Translations under genes and position numbers: made by a program
Assembly: GCA_025602915.1 (NCBI GenBank)
Contig: JAHLJZ010000070.1
Coordinates: 1-64,000 of the forward strand
DNA length: 64,000 bases
Reading direction: 5' to 3'
DNA from: Paraphysoderma sedebokerense
Lineage: Eukaryota; Blastocladiomycota; Physodermatomycetes; Physodermatales; Physodermataceae
Shown here: positions 22,146-33,532 of the stretch, piece after piece
Position numbering within the stretch: the stretch's first letter is position 1
Layout: the number at the start of each line of letters is the position of its first letter
The notes under the pieces: generated by a model
Database searches by the model: none
What the model was told of the DNA's origin: nothing
The model's input: only the letters and a program-made list of their open reading frames with translations

Positions 22146-23148
22146 TTACAATTCATGATAAAAGTTCTCTGCACCATCAATTACACCCCATATTCGTTTA
22201 ACTGGATCCGAATCTTTGAACAGCAAAATTTTTCTCATCTTTCCGGATTCCAACCTCTTCAATTCATCTCTGGAATCTGGATTTACTACTACGCATTACG
22301 CTTTTAGATTTGATGCAACTACACCGTCGTTGGACCAGCCAGCTTGAATATCAGATGAAATGACACTTGTTTGGACGTTATTAGCCGTCCCTACTACATC
22401 AAGAAGGTTTATCACATTCCTTTGTGATCCTTATAGGGTTTAAATGCGAAAACTCGTTATCTGAATTTCTCTTTGCGCGGACAATTCTTTCATACTCTAG
22501 CATGGCTTTTTCGTCATAGTAAAGAGTCTTGTCTCTGGGTTGTACTTCTTGGCTATCTGACGGAACTGGTAAGTATGACGGAATGTATGTTTTTGGCAGT
22601 CGTGGCAACGTTGAGACATCTGCATAAATAGAGCAAACGATAGGTTGAATATCTTCAGTAGATAATCCAGTGGTTCTTTGGCTACTCTGATAACGAGTAC
22701 ATGCCGCTTGTCCCAACTCCCAAGGCTTTTGTATCGTGGGTATTCTTGCAGCAGTATTTGAGATATATTTTAAACCAGACTTACTGAAAGCACTCTTTGC
22801 GGTATCGGAAGTATAGAATCGCCTCCCTAATTGTCCAGGGAACTCATTCTCAGAGATGATTTCAATTCGCTCTTCTAAAGATGATTTGAAAGGACTACAG
22901 CTGCCGTGATAGCCTACAAGTATCTCACATTTGTGACGTTTTGTACGTAAAATGTCTATAAAATCACCGACATCTGTGGGGCAATTATTCCTTTTTTCTA
23001 GAAACAATGACCGTGACAATAAGAATACGCTCTAACATGCATCCAGTAATATTTTCGACTTACTTTGTTGTGTAGTGAAAGCAGACTTTGCTGATTGACA
23101 AAGCCCGAAAATAACAAGAAGTAACGATATTACATTTTTCGAATTCAT
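22146..23148 (-). pseudogene. Broken copy C of the ART-like family (fossil)
   Basis: A signal-peptide exon (MNSKNVISLLLVIFGLCQS), a CEILVGYHGSCSP block, a RFYTSDTAKSAF block and the C-terminal RIWGVIDGAENF block are all recognisable in order. The copy therefore once had the same three-exon layout as copy G, its closest relative. It is broken, apparently by one or two changes in the 3' half, while the rest is well conserved. That suggests a fairly young loss. It lies between copies B and the 3' fragment D in the same orientation. Confidence 0.6.
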
Positions 23149-23159
23149 ATTTATTACTT

Positions 23160-23870
23160 TCGCAGTAGATTAAAAAGATCAGGAGCAATTCCTTAAAAAA
23201 AAAGGGAACTCAATCGCTCTGCGGTGCATGAGATCCGTGTCATAACTCCGTATCTCTTGGAGTCTTGGAACACGGATCAACGAAGCACAGTCAACAGATG
23301 TGAGACATGATCTCCAGCGTTAACTAATTACAAGAATCTGATTTCCATTGGCCCGCTTTGTAACTTTTGATAACTGTCGCTTCATTTTACGGGTGCTGTT
23401 GAAAAGCACTAGACAGGCCCTAGACGTTTATGGTTTTTCCGGTTACACCAGTCACAATTCTGACATGGAGAGACTATCCTTAAAATTCTTCCCGTAACAC
23501 GGATTTGATCTCATCCGGAGCAAAGACGGTTACAAGAAATAAGTGTCAATGATTGAGCTCGAAAATAAAAGTTAAACGTCGAGTTCATTTTACACTTACC
23601 GATAGGGTTAGTAGTACGGAGAGGAAATCCTTGTGAGATTAAGCCTCAAGCAAAGACTTTATATTTTGAGATTTTACAATGCTAAAATACAACCGATCTC
23701 GTTCATAGTCGAAAATTATAAATTAACAAAGCGTCTATGAAGATATATTAGAAATATTGAAAACTGCCTCATTTAGTTTATGCAATTCATACATCCGAAA
23801 TCGACGACAGCAGAGCATAATTAAGTAATATTAAATACACGTAAGAGCGATATACTATTGAGTCTATCAT
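23160..23870. other. Spacer within the ART-like array
   Basis: About 700 bp without a supportable gene lie between the broken copy C and fragment D. A stretch near 23600 (TACACTTACCGATAGGGTTAGTAG) has a relative near 25690 (TTCTTACCAGTAGGGTTAGGAG). This spacer is therefore also part of the duplicated array. Confidence 0.4.
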
Positions 23871-23874
23871 AGTC

Positions 23875-24030
23875 ACACCGAAGTACTCTGTGCTGCAACC
23901 TCAGTCAACCCCCAAAACGCCTCAAACATTCTGAACGTCAAAACATTGTTCAACTTTGCAGACGGCAAGCGATCTAATCTATACTTTGCATCCGCCTTTA
24001 CTATATCTGTTATCGATCAAGCCAGCAGAA
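23875..24030 (-). pseudogene. 3' fragment D of an ART-like family copy (fossil)
   Basis: About 45 codons match the tail of copy G in order (VKADAKYRLDRLPSAKLNNV against the same segment of G). They are followed by a diverged end. Only the 3' part of a copy is present. It sits directly downstream of copy E and upstream of the array spacer. It is a decayed relic of a tandem duplication. Confidence 0.5.
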
Positions 24031-24035
24031 ACACT

Positions 24036-25065
24036 CTACTGATCCTCCTCAATTTTGAATTCCTCGGAACCATAAATATCTCCCCAAGCATCCGTGACAT
24101 CTGAATTAGCATTTCCAGAAAGCCAGTCTTTCATCCCAGCTGCTCTATAGCGTTGCAGATTGGGCTCCGGTTTCACAGTCTTGCAATAGGCCCTCATGCC
24201 CAACAGTTCAATCGCCTCCTTACTCCAAGCTGCCTGGATATCGGTATCGAACACTTTACCATCACTTGTCTCGGAGAAACTGTTAGGGCCTCCTTTCACA
24301 ACCGTGCTTGTACTAAACCTAACCGGTGGTATGCTAATCATCTTTCCATGCCATTCTTCCTGTTTCTCCCCCAGCAGTATTTTCTCGTATTTTTTCATTC
24401 CGTTTTCATTGTAGTACAAATATCTATTCTCGTCGTTGAATTCGGACCTCTGGCTTGAGGTAGAAATTTGAGAAGGAATGAAAACTTTGGGCACAAGGGG
24501 TAACTTGTCGGCTGTAACAAATATTGAACACACGATGGGGACCCCTATAGCTTCATCTGGTCCCGCAACCTTGCTGCGACACGACGCACGGCCAAATTCT
24601 ACAGTAATGATTAGAGTAATGATTAGAAAATTAGAATAATTATGTGAGACTTAAGAACAAAATTAAAATACAACTCACCGAACGCACTTGCTGCAGAATC
24701 TGTTGTGTAAAACCGGTCACCCAATTGCCGCATCATTCCACTTTGTCGGACAACAATCTTTTGCTCTAAACTCTCTTTGTTGTCGCTACAACTTCCATGG
24801 AATCCAACAAATCTCTTTTGACAACCGACAGGGGAACGGAACCAATGCTTTGACCAGAATTTCCAGTCCAAAGGTCTCGAACAGTACGTCGGCTGTCTGT
24901 CTGCTGTTACAAAATGTTGTGAGCGGTTAGAAATTCAGATATAATGAAACCAAAATTAGCCATTCAGCGATAGATACCTCTGTTCTTGGTTGGTGTTGAA
25001 TGCGAATTGGGAACATGCAGCATGGCAAGAGCCAACAACAGGGAAATAATTTCAGTTGGCTTCAT
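24036..25065 (-). CDS. Secreted ART-like family protein, array copy E, 291 aa
   Basis: Exons 25065-24978, 24903-24679 and 24598-24036 join with two phase-1 introns to 291 residues. The signal peptide (MKPTEIISLLLALAMLHVP) and most of the body are close to copy B: KRFVGFHGSCSDNKESLEQ, GDRFYTTDSAASAFGEFG, KLPLVPKVFIPSQI, SKEAIELLGMRAYC. Exon 2 starts earlier than in B and adds about 24 residues with two cysteines (TYCSRPLDWKFWSKHW, VGCQKRF). The C-terminus is acidic (EEFKIEEDQ). It looks whole. Copy E and its 5' flank repeat the copy B region, so the pair arose by a segmental duplication of roughly 1.4 kb. Confidence 0.65.
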
Positions 25066-25394
25066 GTTGGTTGAGAAAGAAGTAATCCGAAGAAATGATG
25101 TGACTTAACATTCGACGTAACCTTTTTATCCTTTTTTTCTCATGAAACTATAGCCGCTAAAGCTTTAGTATCAAAATGTATCGATTTGTTTATTCCTTGA
25201 AACGGAGAGGGTAGTTGACTCCAATCGGGCGCGTTGTGATGCACCTTCATCAAAACGGAAACCGGAGGTTTGAAACTGAGAGCTTGGAATTTGAAGGGCC
25301 ATTTCAACAAAAAAAAAATAGTCAATTTTTAAAATGGCAAGTGGACTAAAATACGGTGGCTGTTAACTTTTCATTATTGTATACTATAGTCTGC

Positions 25395-25655
25395 AACGTT
25401 ACTACTCCTGATGAAAGTTCCCTGCACCATCAATTACATTTAACTGACCACGCATTCGCTTAACAGGATCCCAATCTTTGTGAGCAAAAATATTTGTCTC
25501 ATCGGATGACAAAATCTTAAATTCGCCCCTTGAATCTGCATCTTATAATACCTAATGCGTTTTAGATTGGATGCAACTACGGCTTCATTCGACCAGCCAT
25601 TCCAAGGCATTTGATCTGGTTGCAGGGACTAAGTTATCCAATGATTGAAAACAAA
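25395..25655 (-). pseudogene. 3' fragment F of an ART-like family copy (fossil)
   Basis: Blocks like the C-terminal part of copies C and G are recognisable (NGWSNEAVVASNL, then a diverged stretch, then a VIDGAGNF end). The 5' two thirds are missing and the rest is broken by a few changes. Its place upstream of copy E mirrors that of copy C upstream of copy B, so it is the partner of C in the segmental duplication. Confidence 0.5.
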
Positions 25656-25918
25656 CTAGAAATATCGCGTCGAGATCATTATATTCTTACCAGTAGGGTT
25701 AGGAGCGTAAAGGGAAAGTCTTGTGTTGTTCCGAATCAGAATAGGGGATATGTATTTAAATTACAATTGCTACGTTTATAGTCAAAGATTAATTAGAAAT
25801 GATAATGAGTGATTCATCCAGTTTAAACGACTGATTCATCCAAAAACACACGCCAATAGAGCATAGTCAAGATATAGGTACATTCTCTTGAGAACTATAT
25901 TCTTTTAATTTTTCATAG

Positions 25919-26922
25919 TCACACTTTGAAATACTCCTCTGCGCCATCGATCACGCCCCAAACACGCTTAACAGACTCGGATGTTGGAAACATCAAAACT
26001 TTGTTTAACTTCGCAGACTGCAACTGGTTCAATTTATACTTTGAATCTGACTTCACTACGGCGCAAACGGCTCTCAATTTTGATGCAAATACCGCTTCTT
26101 CTGACCATCCTGCGGTAATATCAGTAGTCATGCTTTTCTTGGTTTGGTCAGTAGTTTCTTCAGTATCAAGACCTCGATTAACCACATTCGATTTGCTGAT
26201 TCTAATAGGATCTAAATGCGACATGGAGCGAGTGAGGTCGGCATTTTCTCTCACCGTGCTTTCATATTGCTCTATGGCCTGTTCGTTGTAATGTAACAGA
26301 GTTTTCGCTGCAGTTTGGGATCCTTGTCCTTCGGCACCAAGTGAAGCGTACATTGGAATGAAAACTTTGGGTAATTTAGGTAAGGCTGAAACATCTGCAT
26401 AAATAGAACAAACGATAGGCTGGGTATCATCTGAGGTTTCTGTTTCTTCTTTGCCTTCCATGTAACGATTACACGCAGCCTGCCCAAAGACTTTTTAACA
26501 ATTAATTAAGTATCAATACTCAAACAGGTAATTTCACACAAGAACGAACTTACGATAGGCACTGTATGCTGTATCGGACGTATAAAATCTTTTCTTCCCT
26601 AATTGTCCAGAAAGTCCATTTTCAAGATCCACTTCAATTTCACTTTCCAATGATGATTTGGAAGGACTGCAACTGCCGTGATATCCGACAAGTACCTCAC
26701 ATTTTTTAGGTTTTGCACTTAAAATATCTGTAAATTCACCAACACCTCGAGGGCAGTATGTTCTTCCCCCTACAATTTCTGCAATAATGAGTGTGATGGC
26801 TTCTTAATGACTGTAAATGATCGGAGAAGTAGAATCTTACGTTCTTGCTTGGAAAACATAGCAATCGTTGAATGGCATACGGCAAATATGACCAAGAGTA
26901 ATAAATGTAATATTTTCTGCAT
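25919..26922 (-). CDS. Secreted ART-like family protein, array copy G, 292 aa
   Basis: Exons 26922-26841, 26778-26554 and 26490-25919 join with two phase-1 introns to 292 residues. A signal peptide (MQKILHLLLLVIFAVCHS) precedes RTYCPRGVGEF, KKCEVLVGYHGSCSPSK, KRFYTSDTAYSAYLFGQAAC, QPIVCSIYADVSALPKLPKV and a C-terminal WGVIDGAEEYFKV. It is the only whole member of the second sub-type (C, D, F, G). This sub-type is marked by CE-(I/V)-LVGYHGSCSP and a VIDGAE tail. Intron positions match copies B and E. The same ART-like argument applies, and substrate and activity are unknown. It is the first copy of the array in transcription direction. Confidence 0.65.
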
Positions 26923-27458
26923 TTTCTAATTTTTTCAAGACCAAAATTATTCGAGAAAGGTTTTGGAGGCGAAAATTGAGAGTACCTCGATTTCGTCCTT
27001 TGGGTGCGCGAATGTCACGTCTCAGATCTTGCTAAATTGCTCATGAAACACGGGTGAATATATGTGACAAACATGAATTCTTGAGACAAAGATATCAAAT
27101 CGCCAAGCAACACCAATGAGAGGCAATTCACTCGTTTGATATTGAAATTTTGAGTCCGCAATACAATAGTTTGTTTGTTTGGCGGACTTGAATATCGACA
27201 GTCAAAACTACAGCTGAAACAAACAGCAGACAGAAATAGGGCCTTTAGATGACAATTATCCGTTCTTTCTAAATTGATAGATGACAATTCATCTGTACTT
27301 TTTGAAATTATAGGTGGTGATGTTGACTTAGTTTGGAGTGGATAATTTTTTTATGTTTGTAATGGAACAATTGATCACGCCATTTTCGTTAACCAAGAAT
27401 TCTCAACCAGGATCCTGGGCACCAGTAGTTTGCTGGTTCCAAGACGCATACAGACTTC
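26923..27458. other. Intergenic region (divergent promoters)
   Basis: This lies between ART-like copy G (minus) and the polytopic membrane protein (plus). No gene is supported. Confidence 0.4.
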
Positions 27459-29030
27459 ATGGACTCCTTTATGAATGAGTCTCTGCCAATGAAAGTGCAA
27501 GTCCACCCCAAAACCCGCGAAACATGGTTTGGAAGACCTTTCTACGCATGGGCAGCAATTATTTTCGCAAATGTAGCAGCAGCCCTTCTTTGTATGACTG
27601 GTATTCGTTACAACACCCCCCAAAAAGATGATGGAGTCACAGGTAAATCATAAAATGACACAATTAGAAATTTCTATCCATCTAACAATTGTTAAGACTA
27701 TTTCATTCTCTCAATGTGCATTACGAGCCTCACTTTTTACGGGTTTTATTTTCACAAGAGAGACGTGTTCAATATCAAGTTATTCCCTGCGACCACTATT
27801 TCGGTTCTTCTACTGTATATCTCCTACATAGTATTCATAATATATGTCTCGGTCAACGGACCAGTGTCGGATTATCCTAACCGTGACAAAGCGCAGTCCA
27901 TTTCAGTAGCCATTTTCGGCGTATTAGCTCATATGGGAGTGTATTGCTTTTGTAGCATTATTATATACTACGAGCAATGGATGAAATTGAGTAACGTAAC
28001 TAGATCGTGGATTGGGCCTCTTCTTATTCTTTATGTACTAGGTTATGAATTATCCAGATTCGTGCCCATGGGTGCAGTCAATATTGCCTTTTACTTGCTA
28101 ATTCTCGTAATTGTTGGATTCATGTGGAGGGACCACCGGCAACAATTGAACCGTCTGGGTAACTGGCATTATTTAATAGTTTACGGAAACGCACATTGGG
28201 CACATTTATCCCTCTATTACACTTTTGCTCGTATCATGGAAGCTCAGCAATCATCCTTGCTTCATGTGCTGGTGAAAAATGTGGTTCGTCTTCTACTCAG
28301 CTTAATAGTTATGGTAATCGAATCTCTTTCGAAATATGTGTACGGATTTTCATGTTCAAATCCCTTCGGCCATTTGCGTTGGTCATTCTACTGGCGATAC
28401 TTAGACGATTTGATGGTGGTGCAAAGTTTCTTCGTTGTAAAAGAGATAGAGATCATTATACCGCTGTTAATCATTAATTTTTTCATTATTTTGGCTAAAG
28501 ATTGTGGTATACCGGAGGAAATTCTGTATTTCTTCTCTTCATGGAAACTGCGTAAGCAAATCTCGATGAACAAGGACCACGCAGAACTGAAAAAAGATCT
28601 CATGAATGCTCGTCGTGAAACCATTTCGCTTCAACTTCACAGGAGAGAGTATAATAATGTTTCCCGAGTTTTGGCTGTAATTGTGGTACTCATTATTGGT
28701 GTTACAGAGCTTTATGTTTTCCCTGCTGCCGGCAAATGTGCTCGATTGCTTTGTAATGACCGGGATAGAATGCTTCTGACATGGATCACTGTGACGCTAT
28801 CAATCCTGGTATGTATAATCACCTCTCGAGGAGTGATGCTATGGAAGATTCGGCGATATGAGAAAATGTACGCAGTTGACTGCAACAGCAATGAAGGTTT
28901 GGGGCCGCTAAAAGTGGAGGGCAATTTAGAGTGGAAAAGGATTTTCTCATACTTACTCTTGGTCAGTATTGTAGCGACGGCTTCTGGTATCCACGGAACT
29001 ATGAAAGTCGTCTTCAGTGTCACTATTTAA
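27459..29030 (+). CDS. Uncharacterised polytopic membrane protein, 505 aa
   Basis: Two exons (27459-27642 and 27697-29030, phase 1) give 505 residues with about ten to twelve hydrophobic segments, for example YAWAAIIFANVAAALLCM, FLLLYISYIVFIIYV-like and WITVTLSILVCII. A soluble stretch of about 60 charged residues near position 350 (SMNKDHAELKKDLMNARRE) has coiled-coil character and splits the segments into groups of nine and three. There is no cleavable signal peptide; the first helix follows a short basic N-terminus. No family is recognised. It could be a receptor- or transporter-like protein. Confidence 0.75.
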
Positions 29031-29267
29031 CTCTGTAGTTATGTATTATGATGTTTATATTTTTGTCGCTGATGTATGATAAATTTAAATAATGGACGTA
29101 GTAATGCGTAAACAAGAACGCGAACTCTTGTTTTTGAATTCTCACGTCGCATTCTTCCTTCCGTCCGTCCAAAATTTGTTTCTTTCCACATCAGTTCTTT
29201 CACTCTCGTAGTAGAAAGTTCGTTTGAACACATCGAAATTTCGATAGAAATATTACACTCTGATAAA

Positions 29268-31947
29268 ATGCTTTCGGCAATCTCCTCGAATGCTCCCGAT
29301 CGCAAGATGAAAGAAGAGCTCCTTGATTTGTTTGTCGACGTCCCGACCGAACTGATTGACGAATGTATGCAATATCGATTTATAATTCAACTATCAGTTT
29401 CATTTCTCTTTTTGTCACTCACACATTAATATTTGGCATTAGGCATTTCCATCTGTCGATTGTATCAGCTCACACCCGAGAAATTCTTTTCTAAGTGGGA
29501 AGCCTACGTTCTAAATCATCAAGTGGACAATGACGAGGACTTAAAACTAGATTTTAATCATTTGGAAAAGTTAAAAAAAATTATATTGAAAGATCAAGAA
29601 AAACAAAATGCAGCATTCTCAGCGCCGATATCAAGGAATTCCCAAAAGGGACGGCCGACCTTGGTGGCAAAGAAAGAGAACTATAGCGGATCCATGGTAT
29701 CCTACAACAAGGACAATTTAAATACACTGTGCGTTAGCTATTACCTCTTGCCTCTATATATGGCTAGAACTTTGAATGACCCGCATTATGATAGATTCAA
29801 AAACGATTTTCCAAGCACGCCGAGAACATCAACGCAACTTCGAACTCTCCACACTCCTGCTCAGACGACTCCATTTTCTGTTGGAAATTCTCCGTTCGCT
29901 CCCTTAGAATCGTCCGTTTCCATTTTGTCTCTATTCAATTTATTTCTGGCATCATACTCACATTAAATCTCAGATCAACCCCCACGTCGTCGAGGTTTTC
30001 CGAGAGATTAAACAGATTAAAAGTAGAAGAAGTATTTAATAAAGAAATTGAAGTGAGCCGAACAGAACCTACGCACACAAGATGTACTGTAATGATGGCT
30101 CAAAATCAGCAGCTTAAAAAATACCGATATATGTTTGACAAGATTATGGAACGATCTGAGAGTGAGTTTCACCTAAAACCGCGATTATTCGTTACTGACA
30201 ACTTACGAATTCTCGCATCTTAGTTTTGGATGAACAGTTGGATAATTTCGTGGAATTGTTTCAAGAGCATAATTTGATTGATGAACCCTACAGGCCTGAT
30301 CAGCCAAGCCAGGTACCTGTGATTTAATTCTGTTGCGTTTGATTGCACAGCTAAATTCATTTGCTTTAGTCTGTAATTCAAACTGTTGGACGAATCGCAG
30401 TTGATTGTAACGAAAGTGGTGACTTTGCTTCAAAGAAGCTAGATCCCAATAGTATCTCCCTTGACGTTTACCGAAAACTTAATGGTGTCCGGGTTAAAGT
30501 TCAATTGGATCCTGCTATTGATGAATTTGCATTGTTTCCTGGTCAAGTAAGTGTTCAAAATTAATTCACTTTGTTCTCAGCTAGCTGATACATGCATAAC
30601 AGGTTGTTGGAGTTGAAGGTGTCAACAACACTGGAGATTATCTGAAAGTTACAAAGTTCATCGATGTGAGTTGTTCAACCCCGTCCCGCATCTACCATCA
30701 ATTTATTGACAGTGTGTATTAGCTGCCGATTCCTAGCACTCCCACATCTACCCCAGCGGAAGTATTGGAATACAGTCATGGCGAGCAGTATCAAAGTGGG
30801 GAACCCCTTTCCGTCATTGTTACAAGCGGTCCGTATACACTCGACGATTCTCTCCAATATGAACCTTTGAAGGAATTAGTCTCAGTAGTTGAGCGCGAAA
30901 AACCCGACGTCTTCATAATGGTAATATGAGAAGTCAGTCATACTTTACATTGGGGCCTGCTAACTAAGGTTTTCCTCTTACATTGAGATGGGGCCCTTCA
31001 TTGACGCCAGACATCCAGTCATTCAGTCTGGTTATGTGCATTCGACGTTCCAAGAAATTTTCAAATCACAAGTTTCGTCTCAGCTTAAGACAATGTCCAG
31101 CAAATCTCCTCATACTCAAATAATTCTTGTCCCCAGTGTTCATGATGCCATTTCTGAGTACGTTGTTTTCCCCCAACCGCCTCTCTTCGACAAAAAAGAG
31201 AGAGAAGAATTGGGAATACCAAAGGCAAGTAGGCTACCAATTTTTGACTTGTGTCATTTATAATTATTTACTTTTATCCCCAACAGAGTGTCATTTGCGC
31301 ACCTAATCCAGTTCAATTCCATATCAACGAATTATTGTTCGCTATCTCAACCAATGACATCTTGTTCCACCTAGGAGCTCAAGAATTAGCCAAGAATTCA
31401 AAAACCTCTACTCAAAAGCCTGACAGAATGGCAAGGCTTGCAAAGCATGTATTGCAACAAAGAAGGTAACTACCAAAAGTATTTTTAATTGAACGAAATC
31501 GTCGTAAAGTATATTAAGAAACTTTAACTTGTAATTAGCTTCTACCCCTTGTTCCCGCCTGCATTGGAAGAAGGAAATATTGACCTAGGAAAGGCTCAAC
31601 AATATCAACTTTTAACCAGCCCAGATGTTCTTATCATTTCCTCAAATTTAAAATATTTTGCCAAGGTACGGCTTATATGAACTTTTCGTTATTCCGTGTT
31701 TATGCAGTGATTAATATTTACGGTATAGTCCGTTGAAACAACTCTTGTTATCAATCCGGGTCCCTTGGCTAAGCGCCAAAACGGAGGAACATTTGCGAAA
31801 CTTTATGTTGCTCCTTCGAATAAAGAAGAGCTTGAAAAATTAACATCTAATAACGATATGGATGTTGATGGAACTTTGGATCAGGAAGATTTAATGATAG
31901 ATCATCAGGCTGCGGCGAGAAGTAGGGTTGAAATTGTAAGAATTTGA
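29268..31947 (+). CDS. POLA2: DNA polymerase alpha subunit B
   Basis: About 12 exons give roughly 660 residues matching the primosome B subunit. The N-terminal helical domain starts MLSAISSNAPDRKM. A disordered Thr/Pro linker follows (TPRTSTQLRTLHTPAQTTPF), then an OB fold (SVIQTVGRIAVDCNES) and the inactive calcineurin-like phosphodiesterase domain with DVFIMMGPFIDARHP, IILVPSVHDA and the C-terminal NPGPLAKRQNGGTFAKLYV. The subunit tethers primase to Pol alpha for starting DNA synthesis. One intron (about 31223-31287) uses a GC donor, AAG then GCAAGT; the frame supports it. A 39-bp putative intron near 29741-29779 is very short and may instead be retained in frame. Confidence 0.95.
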
Positions 31948-32613
31948 ATAACCTGAGGGTTATCAGAAATTTCTGTAATATACTGCATGGCAGCACCTTG
32001 GGAACTTGCGATGTAGATTTTCAGGTATCATTACGTCTAGAATGTTGAACACATTAAAGAATGACTGTAGTGTTCTTGATTTAAGTTTCGAAAACTCTGA
32101 GTAACTGCTGGTATTGTTTCGCAGGATTCGGGAGTAGTTTCCCTAGTTCCACTCTGAATCACATGGTGTCGGTGGCAGCTAATGCCGCGTCCCTTATTCG
32201 ATCAATGCCAACCGGAATTTCGATGCACCGCGCACATTCCGAATAGCATATTTTCGGTGCACTCCGCAACGACAATTATTGACTAAAGACAATACTTTGA
32301 TTTACTACAGGTTTCACATCAACTTTATGTAATTCCATAGGAAGATTCTTCGGTTCATATCTGGTATGGTGAAACGTCGTCGGTGCCGACGCACCATTAA
32401 ACGACATCTGAATGTGTATAATAAACTCGATAATTTCTGAACTCGGTGATTGTAAATTACCGTTTCAACGGGCAACGTATGAATTGTTTTTAACTCCATA
32501 TCTAACTTATTGTTTGATTCGGATGTCTATGTTTATGTGGCTATATAAGGAAAATGGAAGCGTCCTCTAGCCAAGTTGTCCCCGTCTAAGCAATCTTTAA
32601 AGCCATAGTCATT
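31948..32613. other. Intergenic region
   Basis: This is downstream of POLA2 and upstream of ART-like locus H. Apart from a TATA-like element near the right end, no feature is seen. Confidence 0.4.
32541..32550 (+). promoter_or_regulatory. TATA-box-like element
   Basis: CTATATAAGG lies about 65-70 bp upstream of the ATG of locus H and is followed by a pyrimidine-rich leader. Spacing and sequence fit a core promoter TATA box. Confidence 0.5.
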
Positions 32614-33532
32614 ATGTCGTACAAACTTCAATCTTTACTTGCTATCGTACTTTGTGTGTCTGCTTCTCTCTTCGGCGTCTCTGAAGGAGCACACAAAACA
32701 TTTAATCAATCGATTTCAAGTTTAGAAGAATCCATTTGTTTTACGCAGCACTTAACTACAAGTAACAAATTGGTCAAAAGAGAATTCACTGATTCCTGTG
32801 CCCACAGATTTGTTGGGTATCATGGTGTGTATTTCAACATCTTGTTTGGTGCCTATGTAAGATAACTGAAATATTTGTGGTAGGTTCATGCGAAAACCAT
32901 AAGACGAGTTTAGAGAGTCGTATTCAGATTAAGAGACCTAATTTTACGCCTCAGTTAGGTCCAAGATTTTATGTTGCGGATGAAGCCAAGCTTGCAATTT
33001 GTAGGTATTTCATAACAGATTAAATTAGAATGCGAACAGGCCTGACACTATGATAATTTATTAAGATTTCGCGAAGAGAGTTTGCGACTTTCCTAAGAAA
33101 CCAATCTTGTGCGCAATCTATATGAAATCACCAGAATATAGTCAAAGTGATCAGATATATATTCCTGAAAATTCTGATGACGGTTCGCCATTATGGGCAG
33201 ATGAAGCAGCTATGAAGAACTACGAAAAGCATCTTTTGGGGAACTCTGTTTCGAGCACGATACGATTATCAGAGATATTCTACAATGGTACGCCACCGCG
33301 TGATTTCTTCAGCGCTATAACTAGCGGTATTCAGGCCGCGTTTGACTCCAAGGCTGTAGCTGATATGAAGGCGAAATGTATCACATTGAATGATCCTGGG
33401 ATGGACGAAGATGCGCGGGCACTTTTGCACACTTATAAAACTACTGGATATAAGCGGTCTTTGCTCAATCGGGAGGTTGCTGGATCGACTTACTATGATC
33501 CCAATCGTCGTAAAGTGAAATCGGACAGTTAG
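32614..33532 (+). CDS. Secreted ART-like family protein, locus H, 264 aa
   Basis: Exons 32614-32824, 32884-33000 and 33066-33532 join with two phase-1 introns to 264 residues. A signal peptide (LLAIVLCVSASLFGVSEG) precedes DSCAHRFVGYHGSCENH, GPRFYVADEAKLAIYFAKR, PILCAIYMKSPEYSQ and DQIYIPENSDDG. The FVGYHG loop is the closest in the window to the exotoxin-A/cholix consensus. The first intron interrupts the GYHG codons exactly as in locus A, while the array copies have an intron before this point instead. It lies outside the array on the opposite strand, 3' of POLA2. It looks whole. Confidence 0.65.

Noticed and set aside
11052-33532. Bacterial origin or plain toxin annotation for the FVGYHG family
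   Set aside because: The genes have fungal-style introns and signal peptides, and the catalytic glutamate was not found. ART-like is therefore kept as a hypothesis only.
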